Positions 24,719 to 34,692 of a stretch of 64,000 bases of DNA are shown here, piece after piece. Location of the stretch: NCBI RefSeq assembly GCF_037081835.1, contig NZ_CP146516.1, positions 2,007,501 through 2,071,500 of the forward strand, given 5' to 3'. This DNA comes from Spirobacillus cienkowskii (GTDB lineage: Bacteria; Bdellovibrionota_B; Oligoflexia; Silvanigrellales; Silvanigrellaceae). The notes under the pieces are model-generated. The model ran no database searches. It was not told the DNA's origin and was given only the letters and a program-made list of their open reading frames with translations. Every line of letters starts with the position of its first letter. Position 1 is the stretch's first letter. Position numbers and translations under genes: made by a program.

Positions 24719-26944
24719 CTATGAAGACGATTTGATTTTGTTAACCTTGTTTCCCCAAAATTCTAGAACTTGTTTTAATTCTTTCATATCAATTGGTTTA
24801 CCTAAGTATCCTTCCATTCCTGCATCTAAGCAAACTTGTCCTTCTGCACCACGAGCATGAGCAGTCATCGCTATAATATGAGGACGCGTAGAACTTTTTG
24901 GATACTTTAAAATTATTTTTTTAGTTGCTTCGATTCCATCTAAATCGGGCATTTGGACATCCATTAAAATAATATCATAAATATTTCGAGTTAGCGCCTC
25001 TAAAACTTCGTTACCATTTGCAACAATATCACAAATGTATCCATATTTTTTAAGCATATTAGTTATAAGTTTTTGATTAACAACATTATCTTCTGCAACC
25101 AAAATTCTTAATGGATATATATCCGATAATTTTTTTAAATCAGCTCCAAATGGTTTTAATTGTCCATTTTGTTTTTCTGATACCGTTTCAATCAATGAGT
25201 CAAATAATTGAGAATAGCGAATTGGTTTATTTATGATACTTGCAAAATTTTTAGGATAAACTTTATTATCAGAATAATAAATATTAGAATTTTTTAACAT
25301 CGCAATAAAAATGATTTGTTGATCAAGATATTTTTCAACTAACTTTGTCCGAAGCATGTCATAATCAAAGTCATCTGTAGAAATTAGGACATAAGTTGGT
25401 GGTGATTGTAAAGGAATTGCAAGCGCTTCCTGTTCAGAGGCTGCAAGATACACCTCCATCCCCCAATTTTCACAAGTTTGTTGCATGGCATTTGCAAGAA
25501 AAATATTTTTTTCTACAATACATAAAACTTTATTTTGAATTTGTAATCTTTTAATTTGATTATTTTTTTCTTTTTCATCGTTTTCTTGTTCAGGAAAATC
25601 AACTTGAACTGTAAATGAAAAGACAGACCCCTTACCAAGTTCACTTTTAACCCCAATCAATCCACCCATTAGCTCTGTTAAACGTTTAGCGATACTTAAC
25701 CCCAATCCTGTACCACCATATTTTCTGGTTGATGAATCATCAATCTGCGAAAAGGTTTTAAATAATTTGCTAATATCTTTTTTAGAAATGCCGCTGCCTG
25801 TATCGATCACATCAAATTTTATCATACGTTTTTTATCATCACTGCTCTCCATTTTAACTTTCACAAATGCATAGCCATTTTTTGTAAACTTAATTGCATT
25901 ATCAACAAGATGAGTTGTAACTTGCTGAATTCGAGTATAATCTCCCACAACGATATTTGGTGTATGCAAATCAATTGCATAAATTAATTCAGTTTCTTGA
26001 GCCGCTGCAGCAGGTGCCAATAGCTCAAATACATTTTCTATACAAGAATTAATTTCAAATGGAATATGTTCAAGCTCTAATTTATTTGCTTCAATTTTGG
26101 AATAATCTAAAATTTCGTTAATTATAACAAGAAGATTGTTACCACAAATTCTTAAAGTTTCTAAGTAATCTCTTTGCTCTTGATTTAATTTAGTACCAAC
26201 AAGTAGATTTGCAGATCCCAAAATACCATTTAAAGGTGTTCTCAGTTCATGGCTCATATTTGCAAGAAATTCGCCTTTTAACCGAGTTGACTCTTTAGCT
26301 TTTTCTGCAAATTTTAAAATTTCTAAATTTCTTTTTTCCATATCCTCCCTTAATTTTCCAAGCCGACTATGTTCTGATATAGAAATGATTAAAGATTGAT
26401 ACAGTGACACAAAAGCTATATAAAGAAGCACAATTCTTTGTATATAGAAAATAATTTTATTATCTGTTAAAATTGAAATAACTGTAAAAGCTATTATAGG
26501 AACAATAAGATAAAATAAAGAAACAATCCAAGAGTCAATTCTTTCAAGATTAATTCTAAATCTAATTTTACTAACAAAAGAATACATAAAAAATATAAAT
26601 ATTAAAAAATTTTCTATTAATAATGATGATTTAACAAAAAAACCAGGATTTAAAATACTCAAAATCAATCCAATCCAAGAAAAAAACATTAAATATAAAA
26701 TAAAATTAGAATATTTTTTATACTGATTTATTCCACTTAAATAAACAAGACGAAATACAAAATAATTCATAGTAACAATCCAAATATAAACACAATTTAT
26801 TGCTATATAAATTTTATAAGAAAAATAAGAATTGTCTAAAGATAACAAAGATAAAACAATCAACAAAAAACCTAAAATAAATGGTTTACTTGCCAATATA
26901 AATGGAATTTTCCAATAATAACTATCCATATAAAAAAAACTCAT
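24719..26944 (-). CDS. membrane hybrid histidine kinase
   Basis: 741 residues. Seven or eight hydrophobic helices in the first 200 residues form a membrane sensor; a short coiled coil leads to HisKA (phospho-histidine in NMSHELRTP, about 233) and HATPase (N box DNAIKF, G boxes GSGIS and GGTGLGL). A first receiver-like segment (about 470-600) lacks a normal phospho-acceptor aspartate. The last receiver is intact (AEDNVVNQK, aspartate in LMDVQMPDLDG, lysine in GKPI). It ends three bases from the convergent PBP gene. It lies 23 bases after a similar kinase with an equivalent layout, suggesting an ancient duplication. The signal is unknown. Confidence 0.9.
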   Translation of the reverse strand: MSFFYMDSYYWKIPFILASKPFILGFLLIVLSLLSLDNSYFSYKIYIAINCVYIWIVTMNYFVFRLVYLSGINQYKKYSNFILYLMFFSWIGLILSILNPGFFVKSSLLIENFLIFIFFMYSFVSKIRFRINLERIDSWIVSLFYLIVPIIAFTVISILTDNKIIFYIQRIVLLYIAFVSLYQSLIISISEHSRLGKLREDMEKRNLEILKFAEKAKESTRLKGEFLANMSHELRTPLNGILGSANLLVGTKLNQEQRDYLETLRICGNNLLVIINEILDYSKIEANKLELEHIPFEINSCIENVFELLAPAAAAQETELIYAIDLHTPNIVVGDYTRIQQVTTHLVDNAIKFTKNGYAFVKVKMESSDDKKRMIKFDVIDTGSGISKKDISKLFKTFSQIDDSSTRKYGGTGLGLSIAKRLTELMGGLIGVKSELGKGSVFSFTVQVDFPEQENDEKEKNNQIKRLQIQNKVLCIVEKNIFLANAMQQTCENWGMEVYLAASEQEALAIPLQSPPTYVLISTDDFDYDMLRTKLVEKYLDQQIIFIAMLKNSNIYYSDNKVYPKNFASIINKPIRYSQLFDSLIETVSEKQNGQLKPFGADLKKLSDIYPLRILVAEDNVVNQKLITNMLKKYGYICDIVANGNEVLEALTRNIYDIILMDVQMPDLDGIEATKKIILKYPKSSTRPHIIAMTAHARGAEGQVCLDAGMEGYLGKPIDMKELKQVLEFWGNKVNKIKSSS

Positions 26945-26967
26945 CTTAATTTACCTATAATTTCTTG

Positions 26968-29841
26968 TTACTTAATTTTTCCCCATTTTTTTAAATTTTC
27001 CTCTAGTAATTTAACTTGAATTGGTTTGGTCATGTATTCATCCATTCCTGCAGCCAAGCAGCGCTCACGATCCCCTTCCATTGCATTTGCGGTTAATGCA
27101 ATGATTATTGGCTTTTTTTTGATTTTTTCATTGGTTTTAATATTACGCGAAGCATCAAGTCCATCCATAACTGGCATTTGCAAATCCATAATAATAATGT
27201 CATATTCATCTTTAAGTGCAGCGTCATATGCAAGAGCGCCATTTTCTACTAAAGTAGCAGAGTAACCTAGTTTCTTTAAAATACTCATTATTAATTTTTG
27301 ATTTACCGGATTATCTTCTGCAACAAGTAATTTTAAATTTTCTTTAGTTTTAAAATTATTCTGCTCTACTGGATTAGAAACATTTTTTAATTCTTTTAAA
27401 TTTAACTTATTCATCCATAGATATAATGTATCAATTAATAACTGCAACTGAATTGGCTTTGAAATATAATCATCCATACCCGCCGCTAAACACCTTTCTT
27501 TATCTCCCGGCATTGCGTTGGCTGTTAAGGCAATAATTTTAGGGCGTTTACGATTTGCAAAATTTATGATTATATTTTTTGTTGCCTGAATACCATCCAT
27601 CTCTGGCATTTGTAAATCCATAAAAACCAAATCATAGTCATCTTTTTCAACTTCTTCTACAGCCAATTTTCCGTTTTCTACAAGTTTAGGTATAAAACCA
27701 ATTTTTTTAAACAAACTCAGTACTAATTTCTGATTTACTGGATTATCTTCTGCAATCAGTATTTTTACACTTTTAATAACTTCTTGTGAAAAATTATTTT
27801 GAAAATCAGAAAACATAATATTTTTTAAATCTTTAGATTCTTTTGGAATTTCAGTTTGCTTTTCATTATCATTATTTTTACTTTTACTTTTTAGTATCTT
27901 TAAAATTGCTTTAGCAAGCATTTCCGTTTTTAAGGGCTTGGTAATTGTTTCATCAGTAATGAGATGCAAATCAGGAGTGGCATTTTTTCCTAAAGATACT
28001 AACGCTATTGAAGGAATTTTACCAATTGGATTGATTTGATTTACTTTTAAAAAAATACTCGCCTTTTTGCTTTCTGCACCAATATCTACAATAATAAATT
28101 TAAATTGCTCAAATCCAATTAACCTTTGAATATCATCAAAGTTTGAAATTATTTTTGCATCTATTTTCCATTGTAAAAATCTTCTACCTAAAATATATCT
28201 CATTGTTGGGTTTTCTGATACCAATAAACATTTTAATCCAACAAATTGTTCGTAATTGTGTTTATTTTCTTCTTTTTTAACTTTTGAGATTTCACATTTA
28301 ACAGTAAATAAAAAACGAGTTCCTCTGCCCACAACACTCTCTACCCAAATTTTACCTTTCATCAATTCTATCAACTGAGCAGAAATTGCTAAGCCTAAAC
28401 CAGTACCACCAAATTTTCTTGAAACAGAGGCATCAGTTTGAGAGTAAGCTTTAAAAAGTTTTTTAATTTGGTTTGCAGAAATACCAATTCCTGTATCTTT
28501 TACTTCAAACAATAATTCAACATGATTTTCATCAATTTGATCAATTTGGGTAACACCAATAAACACCTCGCCCTTTGCCGTAAATTTTAAAGCGTTATTG
28601 CATAAATTTAAAAGTATTTGTCCTATTCTTTTGTAATCGCCAATAATTTCGCACGGTACAGATGGTTCAATAAAATATGTGAGATCGAGTCCTTTTTCAA
28701 AACTTTTAGGACTCACTACATCAATCACACTTTCAACAAGTTCAGAAACAGAAATCACTTCTTTACTTAATACAACTTGTCCTGAAAGTAGATTAGGCAA
28801 GTCGAGCACTTCGTTAACGAGCTTCATCAAATTGTTGCTACTTATTGTAATCATACTCAGAAGTCTTTGCTGCTCTTCATCAATCTGAGTGCTAGCTAAA
28901 AGCTCTGCATGACCAATTATTCCATTAACAGGAGTGCGAATTTCGTGACTCATTGTTGCTAAAAAATTTTCTTTTGCTATTTCTGATTTTTGCGCTTCAA
29001 TATGCATTAAACTCAGCTCACCCATTTTTCGCGCAAGTTTAATAGAAAAATCATTAATTTTTCTAAACTCATAAGATAACTTATTAATATTTCTATACGC
29101 CAAAATAAGCAATACAAAAAAAATCATTATTTCGGATAAAAAATTATTTAAATTTAGTAATTTGTTAAATGAAAATCCCAAATCAATGCTAACACAAATA
29201 ATTGTAGAAAATAATGTAGTAAAAGCCAACTCGTTTTTTTCATTATTTTGCGGTAAAATATCAAGAAAAGTAATTAATAGAATAAGTGGATAAATTTTTG
29301 CAATAATAATAGAATACATTATATCAATATTTAAAATGTTGAATAACTGAATAACAATTAATATTATCATTAAAAAATAATATGCTGGATTTATTTTATT
29401 TTTTATATCATAAGCCATAAAATTATTAAAACTAATAATAAACATATATGAAATATTTAATACAATCATAAACCACAAAAAAACAATAATTACTTCACTA
29501 AATATAAATTTATTATCACTTAAATCAACAAAACCTATCCTAATTATTTGATTTAAATTTATTAATAACAATAAAGAAATTATTGTAAAAAATTGCGTTC
29601 TAAAAAATACTTTTTTAGAAAACCTTCTTCTTATCACAAAAAATGACAGCAAAGAAAAAGAAAACAGTATATTTCCAATATAAAAAATGTATTCAAATTT
29701 TTTAGTTGAGTTTACAATGTCAGAATAATTTGGAAGAAAGCCCAACAAAAATCCAATTGCAATTAAAAATAAAATTACAAATTTTTTTGTTTGTAGATTT
29801 ATGCTTTGTATTGCATTTTCAATTGCAACAAACATAATCAT
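26968..29841 (-). CDS. membrane hybrid histidine kinase with tandem receivers
   Basis: 957 residues. Eight or so hydrophobic helices (1-260), HisKA with TMSHEIRTP (histidine about 300), HATPase with CNNALKF and GGTGLGL, then three receiver-type segments. The first (about 540-660) is atypical; the second (about 700-820) and third (about 838-955) are full, each starting AEDNPVNQK with the acceptor aspartate in MDLQMP. Two near-identical receivers in one chain suggest internal duplication. Two start codons nine or three bases from AAGGA are possible (29841 or 29835). It is probably co-transcribed with the kinase downstream; a separate HPt protein in the same region could take the phosphoryl group onward. 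Confidence 0.9.
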   Translation of the reverse strand: MIMFVAIENAIQSINLQTKKFVILFLIAIGFLLGFLPNYSDIVNSTKKFEYIFYIGNILFSFSLLSFFVIRRRFSKKVFFRTQFFTIISLLLLINLNQIIRIGFVDLSDNKFIFSEVIIVFLWFMIVLNISYMFIISFNNFMAYDIKNKINPAYYFLMIILIVIQLFNILNIDIMYSIIIAKIYPLILLITFLDILPQNNEKNELAFTTLFSTIICVSIDLGFSFNKLLNLNNFLSEIMIFFVLLILAYRNINKLSYEFRKINDFSIKLARKMGELSLMHIEAQKSEIAKENFLATMSHEIRTPVNGIIGHAELLASTQIDEEQQRLLSMITISSNNLMKLVNEVLDLPNLLSGQVVLSKEVISVSELVESVIDVVSPKSFEKGLDLTYFIEPSVPCEIIGDYKRIGQILLNLCNNALKFTAKGEVFIGVTQIDQIDENHVELLFEVKDTGIGISANQIKKLFKAYSQTDASVSRKFGGTGLGLAISAQLIELMKGKIWVESVVGRGTRFLFTVKCEISKVKKEENKHNYEQFVGLKCLLVSENPTMRYILGRRFLQWKIDAKIISNFDDIQRLIGFEQFKFIIVDIGAESKKASIFLKVNQINPIGKIPSIALVSLGKNATPDLHLITDETITKPLKTEMLAKAILKILKSKSKNNDNEKQTEIPKESKDLKNIMFSDFQNNFSQEVIKSVKILIAEDNPVNQKLVLSLFKKIGFIPKLVENGKLAVEEVEKDDYDLVFMDLQMPEMDGIQATKNIIINFANRKRPKIIALTANAMPGDKERCLAAGMDDYISKPIQLQLLIDTLYLWMNKLNLKELKNVSNPVEQNNFKTKENLKLLVAEDNPVNQKLIMSILKKLGYSATLVENGALAYDAALKDEYDIIIMDLQMPVMDGLDASRNIKTNEKIKKKPIIIALTANAMEGDRERCLAAGMDEYMTKPIQVKLLEENLKKWGKIK

Positions 29842-30475
29842 GTATCCTTACAATTTATTTATATTCAATCATTTTCTGTTATCGGTAAAAAGTAATGTTT
29901 TCCGAATTTAATAAAAAAATAACCTTTATATTGATAGTTTTTTGACATTAATAATTAAAGATCTTATTTTTTTTACACTTTATTACGAAATTATTTTGCT
30001 ACTTAATTTTGTGCAGCAATGTATCACGAGGAAGATATTGACTAAAATTAATTATAAATTTGAATTTAATAATTTAAAAACATTAGAGTTTTTAATTGAT
30101 CTTAATAGAAATCAAAATATTGATTTGTCAACAAGAGACGATCACACAGAATGGACCAATTTGAGTTATCATAAATGTGAAAACTGCACTCTAGATGATA
30201 AAATTATAAAAAAATGTCCTGCCGCTTTAGACGTAAAAGAAGCGATGAACCATTTTAAAGATGTTTTATCAACTGATATCATAAAAACCTCTGTTGAAAC
30301 AGAAAACCGAACCTATCTAAAAACTTGCGATGCGCAAACTGCTTTAAAATCATTACTAGGGGTTGTGATGGCAACAAGCGGCTGCCCTATTTTAGGAGAA
30401 ATGAAAGGCATGGCCTATTTTCATTTGCCTTTTGCATCCTTAGAAGAAACTATTTTTCGAAATGTTTCTACTTAT

Positions 30476-31671
30476 ACGCCGTCCACTAAGTTTTTAACAT
30501 AAGCTTGCCTTAGGTTTTGAATTCATAATTGACTTGACAATTTTTTGTGTTAATTGATTCCAACCACTAGAGCATTTTTGAACGAGATCTTCATAATCTT
30601 TATAAATTTTAAATGATAAGTGATTCCTTTTAAAATAACTCCATAACCTTTCAATTGGATTTAACTCTGGAGAAAATGAAGGTAAAAAAATAAATGATAT
30701 ATTTTGGGGTAAAATTAATTTTTTGCTTTTATGTGCACTAGCTCCATCTAGTATCATAATAATATGCTCATTCTTAGGTACGGTCTTGGAGTACTCATTG
30801 ATAAAAATTTGCATGTTTTCAACATTTAAATTTGGTAATATCATTCCAAAATATTTGCCCGTATCTTTGTTAGCAGTAGCATAAATCCATGAGTTTAAAT
30901 AACCCATTTGAGTTTTAAATTCTGGTCTGATTGGGAAAGGACTCCAAATACCAGATTTTATTGTCATTTGTCCAAATCGTGATTCATCTTGAAAATCTAT
31001 GTTTATTTTTTTTCCTGGATTTTTTACTTTAATTTCATTAATTTTATTTGGTAAATCTTTAATCCATTCGGCCATTTTTTCTGGGTCATTTTTTATATGC
31101 TTTGTTCTTGGAACAACTCTTCTTATTAATGTTCTTTGAAGGAACTTGTATAACCCACTTTTACTAAATTTTTTTTTAATTTCGTTTTGGATTCTATAAT
31201 ACTATTTATTATTTGGGCATGAACAACTTTTTCCTCATTAAATTCAGAATTTAATTGAATGATTTCAGTTTTTAAAATTTCAACTTCTTCTTTATTTACA
31301 AAGGATGGACGACCAGAACGTGGTTTATCAAGTAAAAAATAAATACCATTATTCTTATAGTTTGAAACCCAATAATTTGCCCGTCCTCTTGAAAGGCATA
31401 ATAAAGTTTCAATCTTTTTTTCAGAAAATCCTACGGAATATAAAAAAATTATAAATAATCGACGTAAAAGATTAAAACTTAATTTATTTTGAGGTATTCT
31501 CTTTAAATCATCCATAAGTTGTTGTACATTATTCATTGTGCTGCAGTGTCCTTTTATAAAAGAAAGTACGAATGTTAACTGCAGCATATCCTGTTTTCAA
31601 TATTCATCAATTTCCGTATAAATATTTATTTTTGGTTATCTATGTTGCCAACAAACTTAGTGGACGGCGTA
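30476..31671 (-). mobile_element. IS630-family insertion sequence
   Basis: About 1,196 bases with terminal inverted repeats of 18 bases (ACGCCGTCCACTAAGTTT at the left, its complement at the right). Family is set by the transposase. IS630 elements normally duplicate TA, and TA does touch both ends, but only joining at the common TTAT (30472-30475, 31672-31675) restores the host gene frame. The exact ends are therefore uncertain by one or two bases. Confidence 0.82.
30494..31536 (-). CDS. IS630-family transposase, made by -1 frameshift
   Basis: Two overlapping frames. The first (31536 down to 31126) has a helix-turn-helix domain with a SRGRANYWVSNYK segment. The second (to 30494) has the DDE_3 catalytic domain: aspartate in FQDESRFG, aspartate in ILDGASAHKSK, and glutamate in LNPIERLWSYFK. 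They are offset by -1 at a run of nine A residues on the coding strand (31169-31177). Reading on in the second frame from this run gives SGLYKFLQRTL and continues without a stop, so programmed slippage on the A run is the likely means. A plain indel in the run is the alternative. ATG 31536 is the probable start; an upstream ATG at 31587 has poor spacing. Confidence 0.8.
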
Positions 31672-31908
31672 TTATTTGCTCAAACAGTATTTTAACTACA
31701 AATCAGGACAAAATAGCGATTGGAATTTAGAACAAATTCCAGATTTTTTTGAAAAATTACAAAATGTTAATCTTAAATTTTTTGAGCGTATTAAAATTGC
31801 AAGCAAGGCTGATGCAAATTTAAATGCTATTGTTTCTTTTTCATCGCAATCTCAAATATTCTCTTTTGCCCTTGATGAGTACTTAGAAGAAATTAAAAAA
31901 CTTTTTAT

Positions 31909-32712
31909 TTAAGCTAAAACGGTATTCACAATAAAATAGTCTTTTTCGGCAACACAGCTTTGCACTTTAACTTGTAAAATGCCTGATTTCTTAAGAGCAC
32001 TGGCTGCATTTGGACAATCAATAGATAATTCAGCACCTTCCTTAAATTGAAACTTTGCAGAAAACTGTAACCCTGCTGGTATTATTTTTAATACTTTTAT
32101 TTCTAGAACAATTGGCATATTAGTAATTGTTCCAGAATAATCTACATTTTTAGTTTCTGCGCCAGAAGCTGCTGGCTTAGTTGATGGAGCTGCTTGCGAT
32201 GCGCCAGCTGCAGCTGTGGGCTTTGCTGTTTGTGCCCCCCCGCTAGCCGAACTTGCGTTATTGCTTTGCTGCTCGCCAGAAGAACTCGAAGCAGACGCAT
32301 GAGTATTTGCAGAGGGTATTGTTAATTTAAATGGCGCAGCAGTGCCCTCAATCAATTTTTTTAATTTATTTTTTAGAACTTGAATTTCTACTGTTTTGTG
32401 TATTAAATCATCTGGCTTTAATTCTTGAATTTTTTCTAAATCCAAATCACCTTTTTTTCCGCTAAAAAAAGCAACTTTAATATTACGTTTTTGTTTTAAT
32501 TTATTTATAAATTCCATTGTTTGATAACCATCGTAGTTTGGCATCATCACATCAAGGATCACCAAATCAACTGCATGATCATTTAAAATTTTAAGCGCAT
32601 CCAACCCTGTTTTTGCTTCAAAAAACGAATAACCTAAAGAATTAACAATTCCTTTTAAGAATATTCTTGTTTCTGGGGCATCATCAACTATGAGTACACT
32701 TTTTGTAGCCAA
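31909..32712 (-). CDS. receiver domain with PilZ-like C-terminal domain
   Basis: 267 residues. Residues 1-125 are a CheY-type receiver: acidic pair in VDDAPE (10-11), phospho-acceptor in LDVMMPNYDG near 54, and a lysine near 105. Residues 135-190 are a flexible linker rich in Ala, Ser, Thr and Pro. Residues about 195-267 form a small beta domain (VLEIKVLKI...LQFSAKF...LSIDCPNA) that looks PilZ-like, but the RxxxR and DxSxxG motifs for c-di-GMP are not seen. Twelve bases separate it from the HPt gene upstream, so both are probably co-translated. It could be an output of the nearby kinases. Confidence 0.78.
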   Translation of the reverse strand: MATKSVLIVDDAPETRIFLKGIVNSLGYSFFEAKTGLDALKILNDHAVDLVILDVMMPNYDGYQTMEFINKLKQKRNIKVAFFSGKKGDLDLEKIQELKPDDLIHKTVEIQVLKNKLKKLIEGTAAPFKLTIPSANTHASASSSSGEQQSNNASSASGGAQTAKPTAAAGASQAAPSTKPAASGAETKNVDYSGTITNMPIVLEIKVLKIIPAGLQFSAKFQFKEGAELSIDCPNAASALKKSGILQVKVQSCVAEKDYFIVNTVLA

Positions 32713-32724
32713 TTTCTACCTCTT

Positions 32725-33117
32725 TTATTTTGACTCCAAAGATTTTATTTTATTTTTTATTACATCTGGAATTTTTTTACTCGCATCAATAATTCTTAAA
32801 AAAATAGGGTCTGCACCATTTAGACTTTTAGAAAATGCCAAATCTTCTAGTTTTTGACAGTCTTCTGCAATGGCAACCAAACCGATTAATCGCGAACTCG
32901 ATTTTAAAGTGTGTGCAGAACGTTCAACAACAGGCAAATCTTTTTTTTGCATCGCTGTTGTTAACTCTTGAGTTCTTTCTGGAAGATTATCTAAATACAC
33001 AGACATAAGCTGCACAATAAGAAGTCTATTTGCAAACTCTTCATCACCATTACCAAGTTCTTTCATGTTGTTAACAATATTTTCATCTAAAAATGGAAAT
33101 TCTGTTTCTGCACTCAT
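32725..33117 (-). CDS. HPt phosphotransfer protein
   Basis: 130 residues forming a single four-helix HPt domain. The phospho-accepting histidine lies in SAHTLKSSSRLIGL near residue 68, with the usual lysine three residues on. It would relay phosphoryl groups between the receivers of the hybrid kinases and the response regulators beside it. It lies two bases after the receiver-TPR gene and 12 before the receiver-PilZ-like gene. There is no other domain. Confidence 0.9.
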   Translation of the reverse strand: MSAETEFPFLDENIVNNMKELGNGDEEFANRLLIVQLMSVYLDNLPERTQELTTAMQKKDLPVVERSAHTLKSSSRLIGLVAIAEDCQKLEDLAFSKSLNGADPIFLRIIDASKKIPDVIKNKIKSLESK

Positions 33118-33119
33118 AA

Positions 33120-34334
33120 TTATTTTGGTATAACCCCTCTGTATTTAGGATCAGCTGGTATTTCAGCGAGTTTATCAATTTCTATAATTTTTTGTTGCGC
33201 ACGTTCAAACTTAGGATCATATTTTAAAATTTGCTGACAAACTTTTTTTGCCCGATCGTAATCTTTCATAGTAACTAAACAAAGAACTTTATTATACATT
33301 ATTTTAACATCATTAGGAGTAATTTTCAATGCAAGATTATAGCTCGAAATTGAGTCTTCGTATTTACCCATTTCTTTATAGCAAATGCCAATACTATTTA
33401 AAAAACTCGGATTTTTGGGATCTTGCTCAACCGCTCTTTGTAAAAAATCCAACGCTTTATCTTTTTTCTTTTGGGCTAAAAAATTTCTACCAACTTGAGC
33501 ATACAATTTAGGATAAACAATTTTCATATTAATAGCACGCATTAAATAACTTTCTGCTTCTTCATACAACTCACATCGAGTTAAAACTGCTGCCGCTTCT
33601 TCATAACGAATAGGATTTTTGGGGTTAATTTGAATAGCCTGATCAAAAGATTTAAGTGCAGCTTGTTTTCTATCGGTAGCAAGAAAACAAACTCCCAAAT
33701 CAAAATAGGTTTGCACATAAAATTTATTATTTTGCATTGCAACTTTAAGATTTTTTTCTGCTTCTGGAATATTATTGAGCGCTCTATAACAACGAGCAAT
33801 ACCTACAAATGCACGAGCAGATGACAAGTTTTTTTCGATAATTGTTTTATATGTTTGAAGGGAATTTTCATATTCCCCGTTTATATAAAGATCGCGCGCT
33901 AATTCATAGTCTGCATCAATATTATTGGGATCACGATAGCGCACTAATGTTTGTGATATTTGCGTAGAGAGATCTTTCATTACAAAAGGCATTCTTAAAA
34001 ATCCATCAGGAGTTGCTTCTGGAAATTGCATTGCCTCTTCTTTAGTAATTTCTTGACCAAGCATCAGCATTGGCGTTCTTCTAATATCTACATTTTCGTG
34101 CATTTCAGTTAAAAATTCGAGTCCATTTATTTGCCGCATATTCTTTTCGCAAATCACAAAATCAAAATTTTTTTCTTGCAAAAATTTTAACGCCTCTCCT
34201 TCACTCACTCCTTCAAAAACATTTTTAAAACCTAAAGTTTTTAATGATTTTACAATACCCTCTCGCGATGCTGGAGAATCATCAACGACTAAAAAATTCA
34301 TATTTGAAGACAGTTCAATGACGTTAGCAGCCAT
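33120..34334 (-). CDS. receiver domain fused to tetratricopeptide repeats, acceptor Asp replaced by Glu
   Basis: 404 residues. The receiver (about 8-125) has the VVDDSP acidic pair, but the phospho-acceptor position, normally D in a DxxMP motif, reads E (CEKNM, residue 63). Residues about 135-395 hold six or more TPR units (for example YFDLGVCFLATDRKQAAL), a protein-binding scaffold. A glutamate can mimic the phosphorylated state, so the receiver may be locked. The ATG at 34334 is chosen over an upstream GTG at 34346 that overlaps AAGG. It is the first gene of the receiver-TPR, HPt, receiver-PilZ-like trio. Receiver-TPR proteins of this kind are common in Bdellovibrionota. Confidence 0.87.
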   Translation of the reverse strand: MAANVIELSSNMNFLVVDDSPASREGIVKSLKTLGFKNVFEGVSEGEALKFLQEKNFDFVICEKNMRQINGLEFLTEMHENVDIRRTPMLMLGQEITKEEAMQFPEATPDGFLRMPFVMKDLSTQISQTLVRYRDPNNIDADYELARDLYINGEYENSLQTYKTIIEKNLSSARAFVGIARCYRALNNIPEAEKNLKVAMQNNKFYVQTYFDLGVCFLATDRKQAALKSFDQAIQINPKNPIRYEEAAAVLTRCELYEEAESYLMRAINMKIVYPKLYAQVGRNFLAQKKKDKALDFLQRAVEQDPKNPSFLNSIGICYKEMGKYEDSISSYNLALKITPNDVKIMYNKVLCLVTMKDYDRAKKVCQQILKYDPKFERAQQKIIEIDKLAEIPADPKYRGVIPK

Positions 34335-34374
34335 TTTTTCTATCACCTTAATTTGGGTATTTCATAACTCTATC

Positions 34375-34668
34375 TTATTCTAGCATATCTTTCTTTAAAA
34401 TGAGATCAACAGGAGTGTCAACGCCCTTATTTTTATTGCACTCACGACACGCTGGCACAACATTACCAGGAGTCGTTGTGCCAAAGCGCGCTAATGGAAC
34501 AATATGATCCATTGTCAATTCTTTAAACGAAAATTTCTTTTTGCAATAATAGCAAATTCCTGCCGCACATTTTTGCTGCCACCACCTACTTTTTTTAGCT
34601 TGTTTAACCTTAGCTTTTTCTTTTCTAATATGCTCTTCATCAGCAAATTCGTAACTATTTAAATTCAT
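34375..34668 (-). CDS. small HNH endonuclease
   Basis: 97 residues. A zinc-binding C-x2-C (CYYC) near 39-42 is followed by the HNH core: MDHIVPLARFG near 53-63, GNVVPAC with the asparagine and histidine-equivalent positions, and a second C-x2-C (CREC). The first 30 residues are very basic and probably contact DNA. McrA-like small HNH enzymes of this size act in repair, restriction or have no known role. It lies 24 bases after the receiver-kinase gene and 40 before the receiver-TPR gene. No methylase is nearby, so a restriction role is not supported. Confidence 0.85.
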   Translation of the reverse strand: MNLNSYEFADEEHIRKEKAKVKQAKKSRWWQQKCAAGICYYCKKKFSFKELTMDHIVPLARFGTTTPGNVVPACRECNKNKGVDTPVDLILKKDMLE

Positions 34669-34692
34669 TAATATAAAACCTTGTGTTTACTT

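Larger units (their letters stand above)
30038..31912 (+). pseudogene. conserved cytoplasmic protein gene interrupted by an IS630-family element
   Basis: The left part starts at TTG 30038 (GAGGAAG four bases upstream) and reads to 30475; the right part resumes at 31676 and stops at 31912. Joining them at the shared TTAT gives a continuous frame (NVSTY then LLKQYF) and a protein of about 225 residues. It has a C-x2-C-x9-C set (CENC...CPAA) near 47-60 and the segments TSGCPIL and FHLPFASLEETIFR. I recall this pattern from a conserved family of unknown function (possibly DUF6901), from memory only. The host gene is broken here; its end overlaps the convergent receiver-PilZ-like gene by four bases. 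It sits inside a phosphorelay region, so a signalling link is possible but unproven. Confidence 0.75.
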
